From NCBI GenBank assembly GCA_034190875.2, contig CM067348.1, positions 48,093,229 through 48,157,228 on the forward strand: a stretch of DNA of 64,000 bases, written 5' to 3'. The first letter of the stretch is position 1. Each line of letters opens with the position of its first letter. The notes below the pieces were generated by a model. That model was not told where the DNA came from and searched no databases. It saw only the letters and a list, made by a program, of their open reading frames with translations. The translations under genes were made by a program, and so were the position numbers. The stretch is from Urechis unicinctus (lineage: Eukaryota > Annelida > Polychaeta > Xenopneusta > Urechidae). Shown piece after piece: positions 42,121 through 54,868 of the stretch.

Positions 42121-42580
42121 ACACGGGTTTTTTTGTGCTTCACTAGATTCGGACCATAGCAAGCACTGCTAGCCACTACGTCGCTTGTGTGAGGATGTGT
42201 TGTGGGGAAAGCGACATAGGCTTCAGCAAAACTACTTCAGCAGTGTTTGTACCGATGCCTGCCATAGCCTCAGTCAGAGATAAATCACCCCTAAGCTTCT
42301 GACAGGGCAATCAGGGTTGGGTAACAGTTCGTGTGTACCAAGCAACAATGGCTCTGAGGGTTTCACACATGTTTTCCGGTTATACAACAGCCTCATAGAT
42401 TTATGGGATACGCTTTGTAGTCGCCGGGTGTGTAACAAAATATATATACAAAAATCAAGACTATAGCAATTGGCGATCTACGTTACCAGGCGGTTGGTAA
42501 AAAGATTAACGTATCCCAACTATGATATTCAGGTTAACCCTTATCAACAACCACATTGTGCATGCACCGTTGCATTACTA
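42121..42580. other. conserved block, copy in duplicon B (includes R4)
   Basis: About 460 bp that match 62,750-63,210 at roughly 95 percent by eye, while the 200 bp to the left match at roughly 80-85 percent. It is absent from A, which has a 1.48-kb deletion here. The left end (GATTCGGACCATAGCAAGCACTGCTAGCCACTACGTCGC) resembles the middle of R1-R3 and is called R4. On the minus strand a 40-codon frame at 42,274-42,396 starts with ATG and is the same length in C. It may be a non-coding RNA, a small exon, or just a recent conversion tract. Confidence 0.6.
42274..42396 (-). other. 40-codon open frame inside the conserved block (duplicon B), doubtful
   Basis: It begins MRLLYNRKTC and ends SLGVIYL. 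I do not recognise the peptide. It is kept at equal length in duplicon C (62,902-63,024), but the few differences seen inside it change amino acids, so protein constraint is not shown. No start context, neighbouring exon or domain supports it. It is reported only because it lies in the best-conserved stretch shared by B and C. Confidence 0.15.
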
Positions 42581-43699
42581 TGAGTTGCAATTTCCAACTT
42601 ATGTAGCATAACAAGTAGTGCAGGAAGTGCTATATATACATAAGCTGGCAATTTAATTATACGCATAGATAAATGTATTGAGTATTGTGAATCCTGAATG
42701 AATGCTGACTGCACTTGCATTTATTTGAATAATTAAACCCATTATAGTCATACATAGATCAGGTCAATGATGAGTCGGTCATTCAAGAGCATCAAATTGT
42801 TCTGCACTTTATTTGCGAAAAAATGAGGCTGTATTTTTTTGCTTCATATAGAAGCAGCCTATTTGGCAAATATCTTATACTCCAATAGATCGACCAAACA
42901 ATGCCTCTCGGGGTGGATTTAATATACCAGTCCGCAAAATTGCTTAAGATATTGAATTTATGTATGCATTTAAGGTCAACTACGTAAATGGCGTTTACAT
43001 TCAAATAACACTATTATTGTTGCAGTGACACTCAAATTGATACAGACTACAAGAAAACACTAATTTGTTTTGTTTACAAACGTGCACCGGGGGTTGCTTC
43101 TTGACAAGGAATGGTTGATTTAGTTGATGGCTGAGCCATACCTGTGCAACCATTGAAATGATCTATCATGTTCCTGTTTGAATTCTTTCTCCATCCATCT
43201 GTTAATTTTCTGATTGCATGCCGCATAATCATCAGGTGATTTAGGCCAAAAAAGCTATATAATCATGTATCTATTCCATTACCGCCACTCCCACTGATAA
43301 CTTGGTAGTGATTTTTATTGGTCCAGTGCTGATCATCACTCAATGTCGCACCACATTTAGCAACTAGCTTGCCCATTGCTGCAATTATATTATTTTACCA
43401 ACCGTGGTCCGCAGATACATTCGATTCGCGCTAAATAGTGCTGTAGGATTGCACCATATCATGACCTAAGCGAGCAGTAGTTGCAGTCGTCAGATTGTTT
43501 AGCTATTCTTGGTATTCTATTCCCATTACATATTCTTTATCAAATAAAACACCTACAAGATTCTAAACATCCGCCACATTTTCCACGTTCTACTCATCCT
43601 CGCGTAAGCAAACTATTGGTGATATATGCTATACAGATCAATAGCAACTTCTCAAATCGGTAATACCTTAATCAGCTCGTCACACATCATAACTATGAG

Positions 43700-44262
43700 T
43701 AACTCGTTCGTTAGAAACATGTTTACTCTGTATAGTTCCGTTTTGCGGCCTCAAACACGCTGTTGGCTTAAATGCATATAAACTCAGTTTAGATGGTTGC
43801 AAGCCAAACTTGGCGGCATGTCATCCAGCAGGGTACATAAAAAGTCTACTGTCCTCATTTGTTTTAATTCCACTTAAGATAAGAAGAGTGGTTTTTATAT
43901 AGACTAACAATGTAGTTGTTTAGGAACACTGTAGTACAATGCGCACAGTCTACTATCAATTGTTTTTAGCCAGCCTATTAGATCGCTAGTAAGTTACTAG
44001 ACGTTTTATAACGTGAATAGAGCTTGATCATTGTTTCTGTTGCAGATTCCAGCAGATGTAAAATATATAATGAGAGTCTGGCTTAACTTCGACATAGGCT
44101 GTATCCCATACACATACATTGACGTGCAAGTAATCCGTTCCATCTAATGTTTTCAGTGCTGTCAGATTGCGTTAAGCCAGCGCCAAAGTACGGGAATTCA
44201 CTAGTCTAGCACATAAGCGCTAGATTCAACAGAGAAGATGAGGAAGCATTAGCCATAGATGG
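43700..44262. other. segment present in duplicon B, absent from A
   Basis: About 560 bp between sequence matching A 26,155-26,170 and A 26,228. The matching place in A holds about 60 bp of loosely alignable sequence. C is deleted across this position, so insertion in B cannot be told from loss in A. No open frame or terminal repeat stands out. Confidence 0.6.
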
Positions 44263-46249
44263 TCTGATCATCCGCTGGTAGAAGTAACATAAACAGATTG
44301 CGCTTGGTCACATACACAGACGGTTACATTTTCATAGTACACTGAATATGATAATGTTGTCATACGTGGAACACCAACAGCCTGGTTGTTGATATTCGAT
44401 ATATGACAAGCTTACAATTATCAAAATTTAAGATTGCAACAAAATCAATCCTTGAGACTGTCTAAATGATAATTTGTAAGACAAAACATTTGTATCTTCA
44501 TTCCCCTTTATTAGTCCTTAATTATTTCGTTACTTAGCAAAATAAATATCAAATATCCGTCAGCTATACTGTGAAATGTGTGCAGACAAAGTTGTTTGGT
44601 CATGCATTGCAACACCACCCATACCTGTTCGGAGCTATAAAGCAACTCAGAAACCATATACACTGGCTGTGGTCATAATTGTTGTGCATTTTTTGGTGCA
44701 CATGTGAGTATTGAGATATGTATGATTAATGACAATCACGTTCTGGATTCAATCAGAGCAACGCTCAATGCAACAGTTCCGCCGGTTGTGATTAAATGAC
44801 ATGGTTTAGCAACTTATTCTTTTGTGTGGTCTAGTGTAAAAGTATTAGTGGCCTCTGCTGTGAGTGCAATTCGTCCAGCTAGTTATTCCAGGTTATGCCC
44901 TATAGCATCGATTACCGGTGCCGATAACTGTTTTATGATCTATGGAAGAAGGAATCTTTGCCAATTGTGACAAACACGTTAAACATCGTTAATTGGTTTT
45001 TCTTCATATTCCCGTAATTGTATTCAAATGATTTTATGATCGGAAGTAACAATACCGGAGAAAGGTAAGGAAAACAATTCGGTGCACTGTAATGACAGTA
45101 TGCTACGCAACGGGTCATTGATGCGATCATACTGGGGCTGCGCATTATGTGCCCCGTGCTGTTTAAACCCTAACAATTCATGTTAGCCTCGTTGCCGCAT
45201 GCTTGGTGCTGAGCCGTTAAAGGGATAATTGATTTACGGTAATGCTATCTCTTGGTTATTGAAAGCGGGCTACTGTCCAACCGTGTGACGGCTTAAACGC
45301 TACCTACTTCATATAAAATCACCGCATCGGTTGAACATCTTTTTGTAGGAATGCGGTTTGAAAATTAGTTGGTTTGAGTAACACAAAACCCAACCTATTA
45401 ATTATGATTCTACAGCAGACAACTGGTCCTGATGGAGACACCAGAGCATTATGCAATATTCTGTAAATAGCTCATCATCATCGGATGGTGGATTCAATGA
45501 CGCAGTAATGCAGTCTTCCTGTCATCGAAGACAAACGGTTTCTATATTCCATGTCAGAATCGGTATTAACGTGTAATGTTCCGCGTCCCAAGCTTCGTTC
45601 ATAAATATCCAACACGGGTATTGTAATGAGCACACCCACTATAACAAACTGGTAGTATTGTTGTAGTAGAGGAGGCAATCCTATTGAATGATTGTGACTA
45701 ATTAGCCACCAGTATTGCATTTGGATATAATACTTTTTACAGGATGATCTGATGTGCTGAGAATACTCAATTTAAGATTATCACACTAGCCGTACTTTAA
45801 TAGTACTAGCTATGGCATTGTTTACGCAGCGTAGATTCGGAATAATAGTTTTTTGTAACGAGTCGCTGATTATTGGAACTGCGCCACTGTCAGCACGTTC
45901 TTGTATGAATTCGGTGTCTGCATAATTATAATGTGTCGTGCATTGTTAGAACGTGATGCTTCTGAAAAACACAACAGCTGCAAGTTTGTTCATGCAGACA
46001 ATCAATATAATGTAACACTGAATTTCGCAAAGGAGTTTTGCAGATTACATGCACGTCACCAAAGTCCTATGAGCCCCAAGGTTTGGAAGGAATTAGGGAC
46101 CTGTCAAGGCATTACACGCTATTTTAGGTGTTTGATTGGCAGCCAAAAATCTCTGGGCTAATGGTTGTAATGCATGTCATCAGCTAAAAATGTTGACAGA
46201 AGGTAATTATGTATGGAAGCTATTTTTACTTTTACGATGGTTGGGTTTC

Positions 46250-46266
46250 AACCGCAAAACGCGGTT
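46250..46266. other. 6-bp-stem hairpin shared by duplicons B and C
   Basis: AACCGC and GCGGTT pair around a five-base loop. C has the same at about 63,927-63,943. In A (about 28,291-28,307) the left arm reads AACGGC and the stem is broken. It lies in a stretch of about 75 bp well conserved in all three copies. Confidence 0.5.
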
Positions 46267-47811
46267 CATAATTCTCTCAAAAGGAACGATTTTTAAATTT
46301 CATTTTACTGCTTCTATGTCAATTATTTAAAAAAAACAACGCAACCAAGAAAAGCTCATGAAATTGTCCATGACAAAGCGACACGCAATGCTACCATGGT
46401 GAATCTGTTGCAATGCCAAGCATTAAGGGATACTCCGCAGATGTGGGCGTTGGATTGGTGGAAAAGTATTAGAAAATATAATATCACGCATCATTCCCTG
46501 AATATAAGCTGCAGCTGTTCAAATTATTATACAACTGACACACAAATGCTGAAACTGATTAGATAATCGCGTGGTCTGCGAACGATTGTCTGCAGAGACA
46601 TCGCTATGATTGGACAGTATATGTGTAGCATCGTGAACAATGAAGTAGAGCTCCACCCTTGCAGGAATAAGCAATCTGGCACTAGTAGCCAATATTAAAT
46701 GTATTGCTCAGCTTCATAAATTAAGGAATCTTACCGATAAAACACGGTTATGGTGCAATTTATCTATTCATTTCTTAAAATATTCACTTTCCGTCTATTT
46801 AATACAAATCAATTAAACCAAATGTCAAAACTTCCCGTTATAATAACAGATAATAAATTGATTATAGTAATAATTATGGTTATGATCTATGCAAGGATGA
46901 AAACAACGACGATAGATATAATTACAATACTCGGAATGCATAAGAATATAAATGCATAAATACATGCGATTAAAAGAGAGTCATGCACAAGTAGATTGTG
47001 GAATTACCTGATCATGTGATAGCAATGCATTATATGACTGCCGCAGTTGAGATCACTGCAATCTTATCGGTGATGATACATCTCGACCCCAATTACTGAT
47101 CAATGAAGAAATCTTTTTCGGTATGCTTTACTTGCAAATACCCTACTTGTCTACAAATCCTAGTGTTTGAAGCATATCCTACTTACCGGTGTTGTTTGTG
47201 ACGTTACGTGGCTGCAGAATTGGGAGCTTTGCTGAAAAACACAACAAGTTACTTGCATCTTAATGCGAGGAAGAATTGTACCATCACGACATGACTAGGA
47301 GGCAAATTATACACGCTTTACTTAATAGTTGACTATTCACATAATTATAAGACATCATGTAACAAAATTTCCTATGTATTATTCCGCTTCCAATATATTC
47401 CGTTTAAAGAAGTGCCATAATGTTTCGCATTGTCCTACTCGGTCTGACGAGAAATATAAATTGCATAGACAGAATGATCGACACATTATACATATATTTC
47501 TTAATTGGTTTGCCTGGAGCTACACGTTGCAAAAACTAGTTGTTCTAGAATATCAATGACGACTGTGGCGTCGTGTGGCATAGGAAAACTGCTTCTGATA
47601 ATACATATGCCTGATGACCCAAGAAAGGTGAGCAGTATCACTTGTAGCGATCGCGTGTTAAGTTGAATGAGAAACGGGATTGACATTCATGTGAACAGAA
47701 GGCAATGACAAGCAGGTCATACCAGTGACATTCGAAGCACTGAACAAAGGTAGGGAGTGGCTATCACGTCTGAATTGTGAGATAAGCAACATCTGTGTGT
47801 ATGGGTTTATG

Positions 47812-48948
47812 TGACAGGGGATGCAGCTTATGTCTAGCTGTTCAATGAGAGAGGCTATACCTTCTGCATTATGCGGTAAATAAATCGCACGTTTGTGCTA
47901 TACAATACAGCTTTTGTCGTTTTCGATAATATTAACTGACAAAAGTAAGGCACAAGTTTAAGTATTTGATAATTAAAATGTGCCGATATATCAACTAAAA
48001 TAGACAACGGCAGAAAGTATGATAATTTATCTTTTTTGTGTGATAAAAACAAATCTGTAAAATAGGTCACTACACGCACTATATGGTTGATACTATTTCA
48101 TCAGTAAGCATTGTGAACACTTTGGCAGGGGTACCATCGAGCTCGTACAATCCTATCCCTGTGTCGTCATAGAAAACGAACGTTATGCATGATTACCTTC
48201 AAGAAATACAAATGCTTATCGCTTATTACTGCGCTGGTGCACGGAAACAATGTGCATAAAGGAATTGGTAAAGAAACCGCTGCTGGTGTTTAAGTGTGAA
48301 ATGAAACATGCCAGTAACATCATTCAGGTGCAGAATACCTACACAGACCTTTCAATTGGCTTAACGAACAGACGTTTTCTGTGTTTCATCACACGATAAC
48401 GTACTGCCCGTAAATTAATGAAGCATGTCACGTTTGATGCAGGAAATGAATTTGAAGTCAAACAGTGCTACTTATGAATTACATGTGTTCGCCCAATGTT
48501 ATTGACACAGCAAAACTACCTACAGACACCAGCACTATTGTCGACATTTATAGAATCAATGCATAATCAACACATTCGAAAGCGATTCAACTTGCACGCC
48601 AGGTGCGACAGGCATGTGCAAACGACCACATTTGATAAATTTGACGTGTGCATTTTAATGCGTACTAAAATTATTGATCCGCTTGGGCCAATTTAAAAGT
48701 AACTATTAGAGCTCTTTCATGTGTAACAGATACGTTGTGTTCACCGGACAGAGCATTACTTGATATGCATACAAATATGAAATGTGTTAATTGACCAACG
48801 CATCGACGCGAAGCTTCCTTTCTCTGGTATGGTATGATCACTGTTTCTGGGTTGAAGTGTTTAATAGCGCAGCATGGTAGTTAATAGTACATCACTCACT
48901 AAATGTGGCATTACCATTTAGCAACATATTGGAAATAAATAGTAGACG
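47812..48948. other. 1.1-kb segment present in duplicon B, absent from A
   Basis: The left edge GTGTGTATGGGTTTATGTGA and right edge GTGTGTATGTGA are similar. A has a single fused version near 29,955-29,975. This fits either loss in A between short direct repeats or insertion in B. It contains a 66-codon open frame at 48,496-48,696 (+) without recognisable features. No terminal inverted repeats seen. Confidence 0.65.
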
Positions 48949-49334
48949 GTGTGTATGTGATAACCATATCATTGATACTCTGTGATGAAAGAAATGGGCT
49001 ACGAATTAACCACACCGCTCTTTTGTTGTCGTTTATAGCCTAACAATTGTGTTAAACAAAGAAGTTTGATTTACATACGGTTCAATTTTACTCTATACAC
49101 CTGAGGATTCGTGCCAGTCCACATTGCTATTGATACCGTTGGATGTTCAACTGTCTTGGACGAACAGTATTTAGAGTGAAGAATATTTCGAAATAACTAT
49201 GACAAATCTGAGGTTGAAAACAATGATCAGGCTTCTGTATATGCGGCTCTTCTCAGGCTAAGTTTATTACATACGATTGCTTGCGTCTATAAATCACATA
49301 TTATAAGCAATAGTCGCATATAGTCACTAAGCAC

Positions 49335-49514
49335 ATCTTTAATTATATAAATATAACCGCTACCAAAGATGGATTGTCCATGTTTAATTCTATCCCACTT
49401 CCAGAGTTCATTAAAATATTTGGAGCATTAGCCGATACCATACTTATGGGTATGCACGTACCGTAACATATTCAAACCCCAAAACGAATGAACGTGACAA
49501 GACAAAAGCAAAAA
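49335..49514. repeat. 180-bp direct repeat, left copy (duplicon B)
   Basis: Runs from ATCTTTAATTATATAAAT to GACAAGACAAAAG. It recurs at 50,959-51,140 in the same orientation with roughly 8 percent difference by eye, and once in duplicon A at 30,369-30,545. The two B copies flank a segment of about 1.44 kb that A lacks. Confidence 0.85.
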
Positions 49515-50958
49515 ACACATTCTATCCCACAATAGTCGCTTGCAGGTCAATGCAAGTGAACGTCGGCACCGGCAGCCCCATTATTGTCCTTGTCCACGGA
49601 AGTCGCTTGTGATGCATTTATCGTACCTCTAAAACCCTTGAGAGATCATGGCATAATGTACCAGCTGTGGCCCTGAGTACCATGTGTACAGACGCGGATA
49701 GTCGACGAATAATTTCACGCAGACCACATATATATATCATTGTAGTAGTGTACGCAAGTGGGCATGTCATAGCAATGATGTGGGTGTTAATTGCTTAAAT
49801 GTGTATTTGACAAGCGCTATTGTTAGCTGGGTTGCTATAGTGGATGAGGTTTTGGAACGACTTAAATACTCCTCATATAGACATAACCTACAACTCGTAT
49901 GACCACATTGGGCCGTTTAGTGCGCATTCATTGGTAAAAGACTTAATGTCGACCAGTGCACCACCCCATCCAAGCCCCTATACCATTCACGTGTTTGTAT
50001 TCATCAGATATCGCGGTCAGTGTCATATATATGCGAAGGAGCACTTAAAAGGGATAATTCCTCGTGGTAAGGATTAGCAGCATGTCGTATTTATCATAAG
50101 CACAAATGCTCACTATGCTGGAAGCAGCTCCACATGTGATTTCACTTACATAACCCTTTATGTCCTTTTCGATCTTAAAATGGGCAAAATCAATATTCAA
50201 CCAAAATATTAGCAACATGAGCCAATTGTCATAATGATTCAAACTCCGAGTGAGATGCGGATTTTGCACAAGGTCCATATGAAGTGGTTCATATGTTTCC
50301 ACCGAGCTCGATCTGAACTATCGGCCAGTTGCGGTGAAATGCATAGCACAAATGTGCGTAGCTACTTGCGATAAAACGGTATTAGTATCATACACAAACT
50401 TGTTTTTAGCCTTTATATATTATGAAATTGCTCTTCCAATTTACTCATTCTTATCAGATGCTATGCATGAGAAAAACAATATAAAACCTTGATTCAACTG
50501 TGTAAAAAGAGCTTAAAGAAACATATGGTTGTATCATTTTATTGTTGGAGGGATATGGCTTCGTCACAATTGTCGCTTCCCATTCTCATTGGTTTTTTTG
50601 TGTGGACCACACAAGGCAACGATCGATCAATCACGTGTGCGTTGATTACAGACTGTGATTGATGCGCTAAAGCCTGTTCGTTAGTCTAATGTACTGAGGT
50701 ATATGTTGGTAGAAGTAGCTCCTACAAACGTCTACTTGCCCTTCATATGCTAGAATAGGCCGCTCACTTCCCAAGCTGGGAAAAAATGCGCGAAAAAATA
50801 TTGCACATTATTTGTCATAAGTTTGCCGCCGTCTCGGCGCTATATCACATTACACTAAATATCCCATAAGGAGTATGAGTCGCAATATAAGCAGTCAATG
50901 ACATTCGCATATTAAATCATATAAAAATCATTTGCTGTATCATATAGCCATTTAGCAA
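49515..50958. other. 1.44-kb segment between 180-bp direct repeats (duplicon B only)
   Basis: Absent from A, where one copy of the 180-bp repeat sits alone. Two short open frames (49,844-50,077 on + and 50,045-50,302 on -) have no recognisable domain. A could have lost the segment by recombination between the repeats, or B's right end could be a join between two unequal array copies. The direct-repeat layout recalls a small LTR-type element, but the repeats lack the usual TG..CA ends, so I do not call it one. Confidence 0.55.
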
Positions 50959-51140
50959 ATCTTTAATTATATAAATATAACCGCTACCAAAGTTGGAGTG
51001 TCCATGTTTAATTCTATCCCACTTCCAGAGTCTATTATAATATTTGGAGCATTAAACGATACCATACTTATGGGTATGCACGTACCGTGACATATTCATA
51101 CCCCAAAACGAATGAACGTGACAAGACAAAAGAACAAAAA
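50959..51140. repeat. 180-bp direct repeat, right copy (duplicon B)
   Basis: Second copy of 49,335-49,514. The similarity extends weakly another 15-20 bp to the left. It is followed by sequence matching A 30,546-30,838 up to the TA junction, so this copy is in the ancestral position relative to the junction. Confidence 0.85.
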
Positions 51141-51432
51141 CATAATTAAAACTTAACAGCTTCGTTTTTATTTTCAAAATCCGTATGCAGTTATATAACA
51201 ATTGATTCAAATGGCATTAAAGCCATCAGTATTTTGCAGGTTTTATTAGTCAGTAGGCTCAACTCGTTCGGCGTAATTGTGGATCGACTTATTACTAATA
51301 TACTATTAATTTGTGCAGGCGATACTATAACTTTTAATTAATCGATTTGTAAGACCCAGTTCAACTGTAAGAGTTGCAATGCTAAACTGTAGCTAGTTAA
51401 TCACTATGCCTTTTGTAGAACCGCAAATGTAC

Positions 51433-51645
<213 letters not shown>

Positions 51646-51661
51646 AAGTTACCGATATAAT

Positions 51662-51860
51662 CTCATGTATGACTGACGCATATCTGATTGTTTGCAGCAA
51701 GAGCATAAACGCAAGGCGCACTGTGTCTAGTCCCAATCCGATCATTACAATTGCTGCTAGTCATTATGGCGCCTGCTTGACGCTTCATCAGACAAAACGA
51801 AACCTTCTATCGTATAACTGTCTGAAAGAGAAATATATGGCTATCATAGCTCTTATCGAG
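51662..51860. repeat. R1 repeat, copy in duplicon C
   Basis: Full set of R1 landmarks, including the GTGTCTAGTCCCAATCCGA block. Its left end lies 17 bp from the TA microsatellite. Confidence 0.62.
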
Positions 51861-52123
51861 AGTCTAATAGAACGTCATTTTTCTAAGGAAAGTTATCTTA
51901 CTCATTTGCCGAAATGGTGATCAAAAATACACCTAGCTAGTACATATTTTGATCGATAACTTCTATAACTCTTTATTATTTGACATATTACATCCGGCTT
52001 CCCTCTGATGACTATTTGTTCACCGGTTTACTTGTTGCATATTACATGTTTAGTTACTGCAGCGTATGGTAATATGTGGATTTACATACTGTTTTTTTCC
52101 TATAGCGTGATATTAGTATGAAA

Positions 52124-52411
52124 CCCACGGCAAGCAATATCAGAGCAACGTTCTGTGCCGGTCAAATCACGAAGGGTGCTTAACTTGCATACACAGTCAC
52201 TAAGTACATTTCACCCACACCATGTCATATACCAAAGATGATATCTGAATGTCTGAAGCAGGATGATGCAAAGTAGGTCTCGTCCTATTCCGACCATAAT
52301 AAGCCATGCTAGCCATCATGAAAAATACATACCACTCTGTCAGACAAAATGGCAGCTACTCCAGAAGCACTATCTCAAAATTGGTTCAATGCAAGCTGTG
52401 ATTAGATATAA
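52124..52411. repeat. R2 repeat, copy in duplicon C
   Basis: The most complete R2: CCCACGGCAAGC start, CGGTCAAATCACGAAGG, GTCTCGTCCTATTCCGACC, CATGCTAGCCATCATG, GTCAGACAAAATGGCAGC and GCTGTGATTAGATAT. Confidence 0.64.
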
Positions 52412-54573
52412 ATTATATTTATTTAGCTAAAGTGGTGAGGAAATTAGCTCTAACTACCCTTCCTTTGGATAAGAACAAAAAGCCTCGTGTTTTACTAACC
52501 GTTACGTGGTTTGGTAGGATATATTTCACTTATGTGCCGCAATACGTCAAGTTTGTTAGACCATGTCTCCAAAGGTTGTACGCAAAATTATTGAATGTTG
52601 AAATAATTTTTCTTAGGCATCATAAGATTGATTTCGTTCTCTTATGATACATCATCATTCATTTTAAACGAATAGAACGCAAATGGTAGCTGCGATGAGC
52701 AATTGTACAGCCCCTATTAACCTACTCGATTGCAGTCACAAAATTATTAAGCAGATTATGTCAGTCCTACCGTTTAATGCATTAGTCAATCACATGGAAT
52801 AAATCATTACACATCATGATCCTCTTGATGTTTCTGTGCCTTAACGGTACAACGCTAATAGCATTTCCATCGATTTAAGAAACCTTTGTTAATGCTGACC
52901 TCCGTATTTTCTACATTGCAATGATCTTTCTTGCAATTCCTATGGCTTGAAGACTTTGTGGCACTTGTCCGAGATTATTTATGTTATTTGGTACTCTTAA
53001 CTACTAGTGTTTTGTAAAAGTTATGCTGACAATAGTATCTACGAAGAGCTTCACGTAAAGAATAGCAGGTGATTAGTTTATAATGAGTTTTTGTTTTGAT
53101 CTTTGAATATAAGTGCAGTGCATATTTTGCCTTTATAGAAACGTGCTTGTCACCTAATATCCTTGCAACTATACTACGCATTTTCAAATAATCTCTCTAT
53201 GCTTAAAGTGCCTTCAAGTCTCCTCAAATTCAAATCCGACCAAATACAGCCTAAAAAAATATATTCATACGAGATGATTGCATCCTGATAAAAAGTGTAA
53301 ACCATCGTTCCATCGCTGTGTTACTTTGCCATATGCTTGCATTGATATTGGGCGTCAGACTGTGTAGCAAATAATTTTGTTAGGGTGATTGAACAATGTT
53401 TATAACCGGGGACGAGTGGGTGTCACATGCTTTGACGGATAATTTCAACATGCGTTTAACATTCTTTGTGGGGAGGTATGAGAATGTTCTTGTTTATACA
53501 AATGTACTTGATACTTGCTTTTGGTAATATCTTTGTTACCTATGCGTCCACAAATACACTTGACTAATCGGTTTGAAAGTTTTATATTGATTTATTTTGA
53601 AGACATTCTTCCGGATCGGCATACGGTATTAAAAAAGCAGTAGCCGATTCAGTTACAGATTTTACTTGCAATTGGATACTTCAAATTATATGTTTGTGCA
53701 ACAACCAAATACATGCCGATCTGTTGAGTTGCAAACAAATATGTCATATGGCTTAGTAGCTGGGGGTCGTGTGCTGAAGTACATTATCTATGATATTCAC
53801 TGCGTTGTGCCTTGAAATAGCCAAGAACGTAAGCTCGCACCTCGATGGACACCGACTATCGCCAAAATTAAAACAATTTCGTCATCAATACATTGTATTA
53901 TCAATCGTGTAAATCCTATACTTTATTTAATTCACGGACAGGTGCAAGCCCTGGTAAAGTAAAAATAGTGTAGTTATATTTTTTACCTGATAAAGTGTAC
54001 AAGTCCGCTGTTTACTTTGGCCAAATATATTCTACATCAACTGAAGTATTCGATGCTAAAATGCTAATATCAAATGTAGTTCGGTATATTGTGCTTTTTT
54101 GCGTTACCATTTGAACCATAATATTTATCTTGGGTACAACAAATTAACAGTTCAAACGATTCCCTTCACGCTCAGATTTATAAATGTATATATTTTCCGC
54201 TTAAATTAGCAAATGCAATTAACGTGGATGAAATGCTTCTGTAATGATTTAAACAGCTGCGATCACTAAAGCGCATCAAATGTAATTTACGGTGTGAAGT
54301 ATTAAACGTGACATTTATTGAGATGTGGCATTAGAAAGTATAATTTTCACTTGTTCATCGGATTATTTAAATAATTATTAACAACTGGTGACTGTAGATT
54401 TGTGGCAGTGACATCTATAATTCTCTGCTATCTTAACTGCCGGACCAGTCGTGCCTTTATTTGTTATAATAAAACCCTGTTGATAGTTACACATCATGTG
54501 TGATGCTTAAACAGCCATGCATGGTATATTGATTTCAATCGTTTTGATCTTGTATTATCGTTTTAGTATGACG

Positions 54574-54868
54574 CCCAGGCAAGTAACGTCAATTTCGCAC
54601 ATCAGTAGAACCTTTCTGTATCCGTCAAATCGTGAGAGCAAGTATGCTAGTGGAACTGATCTACCATATGATATCAACTGTGATTGATTCAAATCGGATT
54701 GTCTGCAACGCTAGGTGTAATTTACTATGTCCCCTTCCGAACATAACAAGCGCTGTTAGACATTAAGTCGCCTGCTTCCCACTGTATTAGACAAAACTGC
54801 AGCTACCCCCATAACACTATCTCAACGAAGATAAGTGCATGCTTATCATGGCTGTAACTGGATATAAA
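54574..54868. repeat. R3 repeat, copy in duplicon C
   Basis: Same landmarks as R3 in A, with small indels near its start (CCAGGCAAGTAACGTC) and a few substitutions. Ends GGCTGTAACTGGATAT. Confidence 0.64.

Larger units (their letters stand above)
31481..51432. repeat. duplicon B, second copy of the large tandem segment
   Basis: About 19.95 kb, the longest copy, bounded on both sides by TA microsatellite. It carries stretches missing from A: about 41,205-42,680 (its right part, from about 41,600, is also in C), 43,700-44,262, 47,812-48,948 and 49,515-50,958. Relative to A and C it has lost about 240 bp near 31,785 and about 1.05 kb near 32,575. Relative to A, where C cannot be compared, it has lost about 325 bp near 39,635, two stretches near 40,185-40,215 and about 130 bp near 46,578. 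From about 35,640 to 38,430 it is almost identical to A. No gene supported. Confidence 0.9.
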
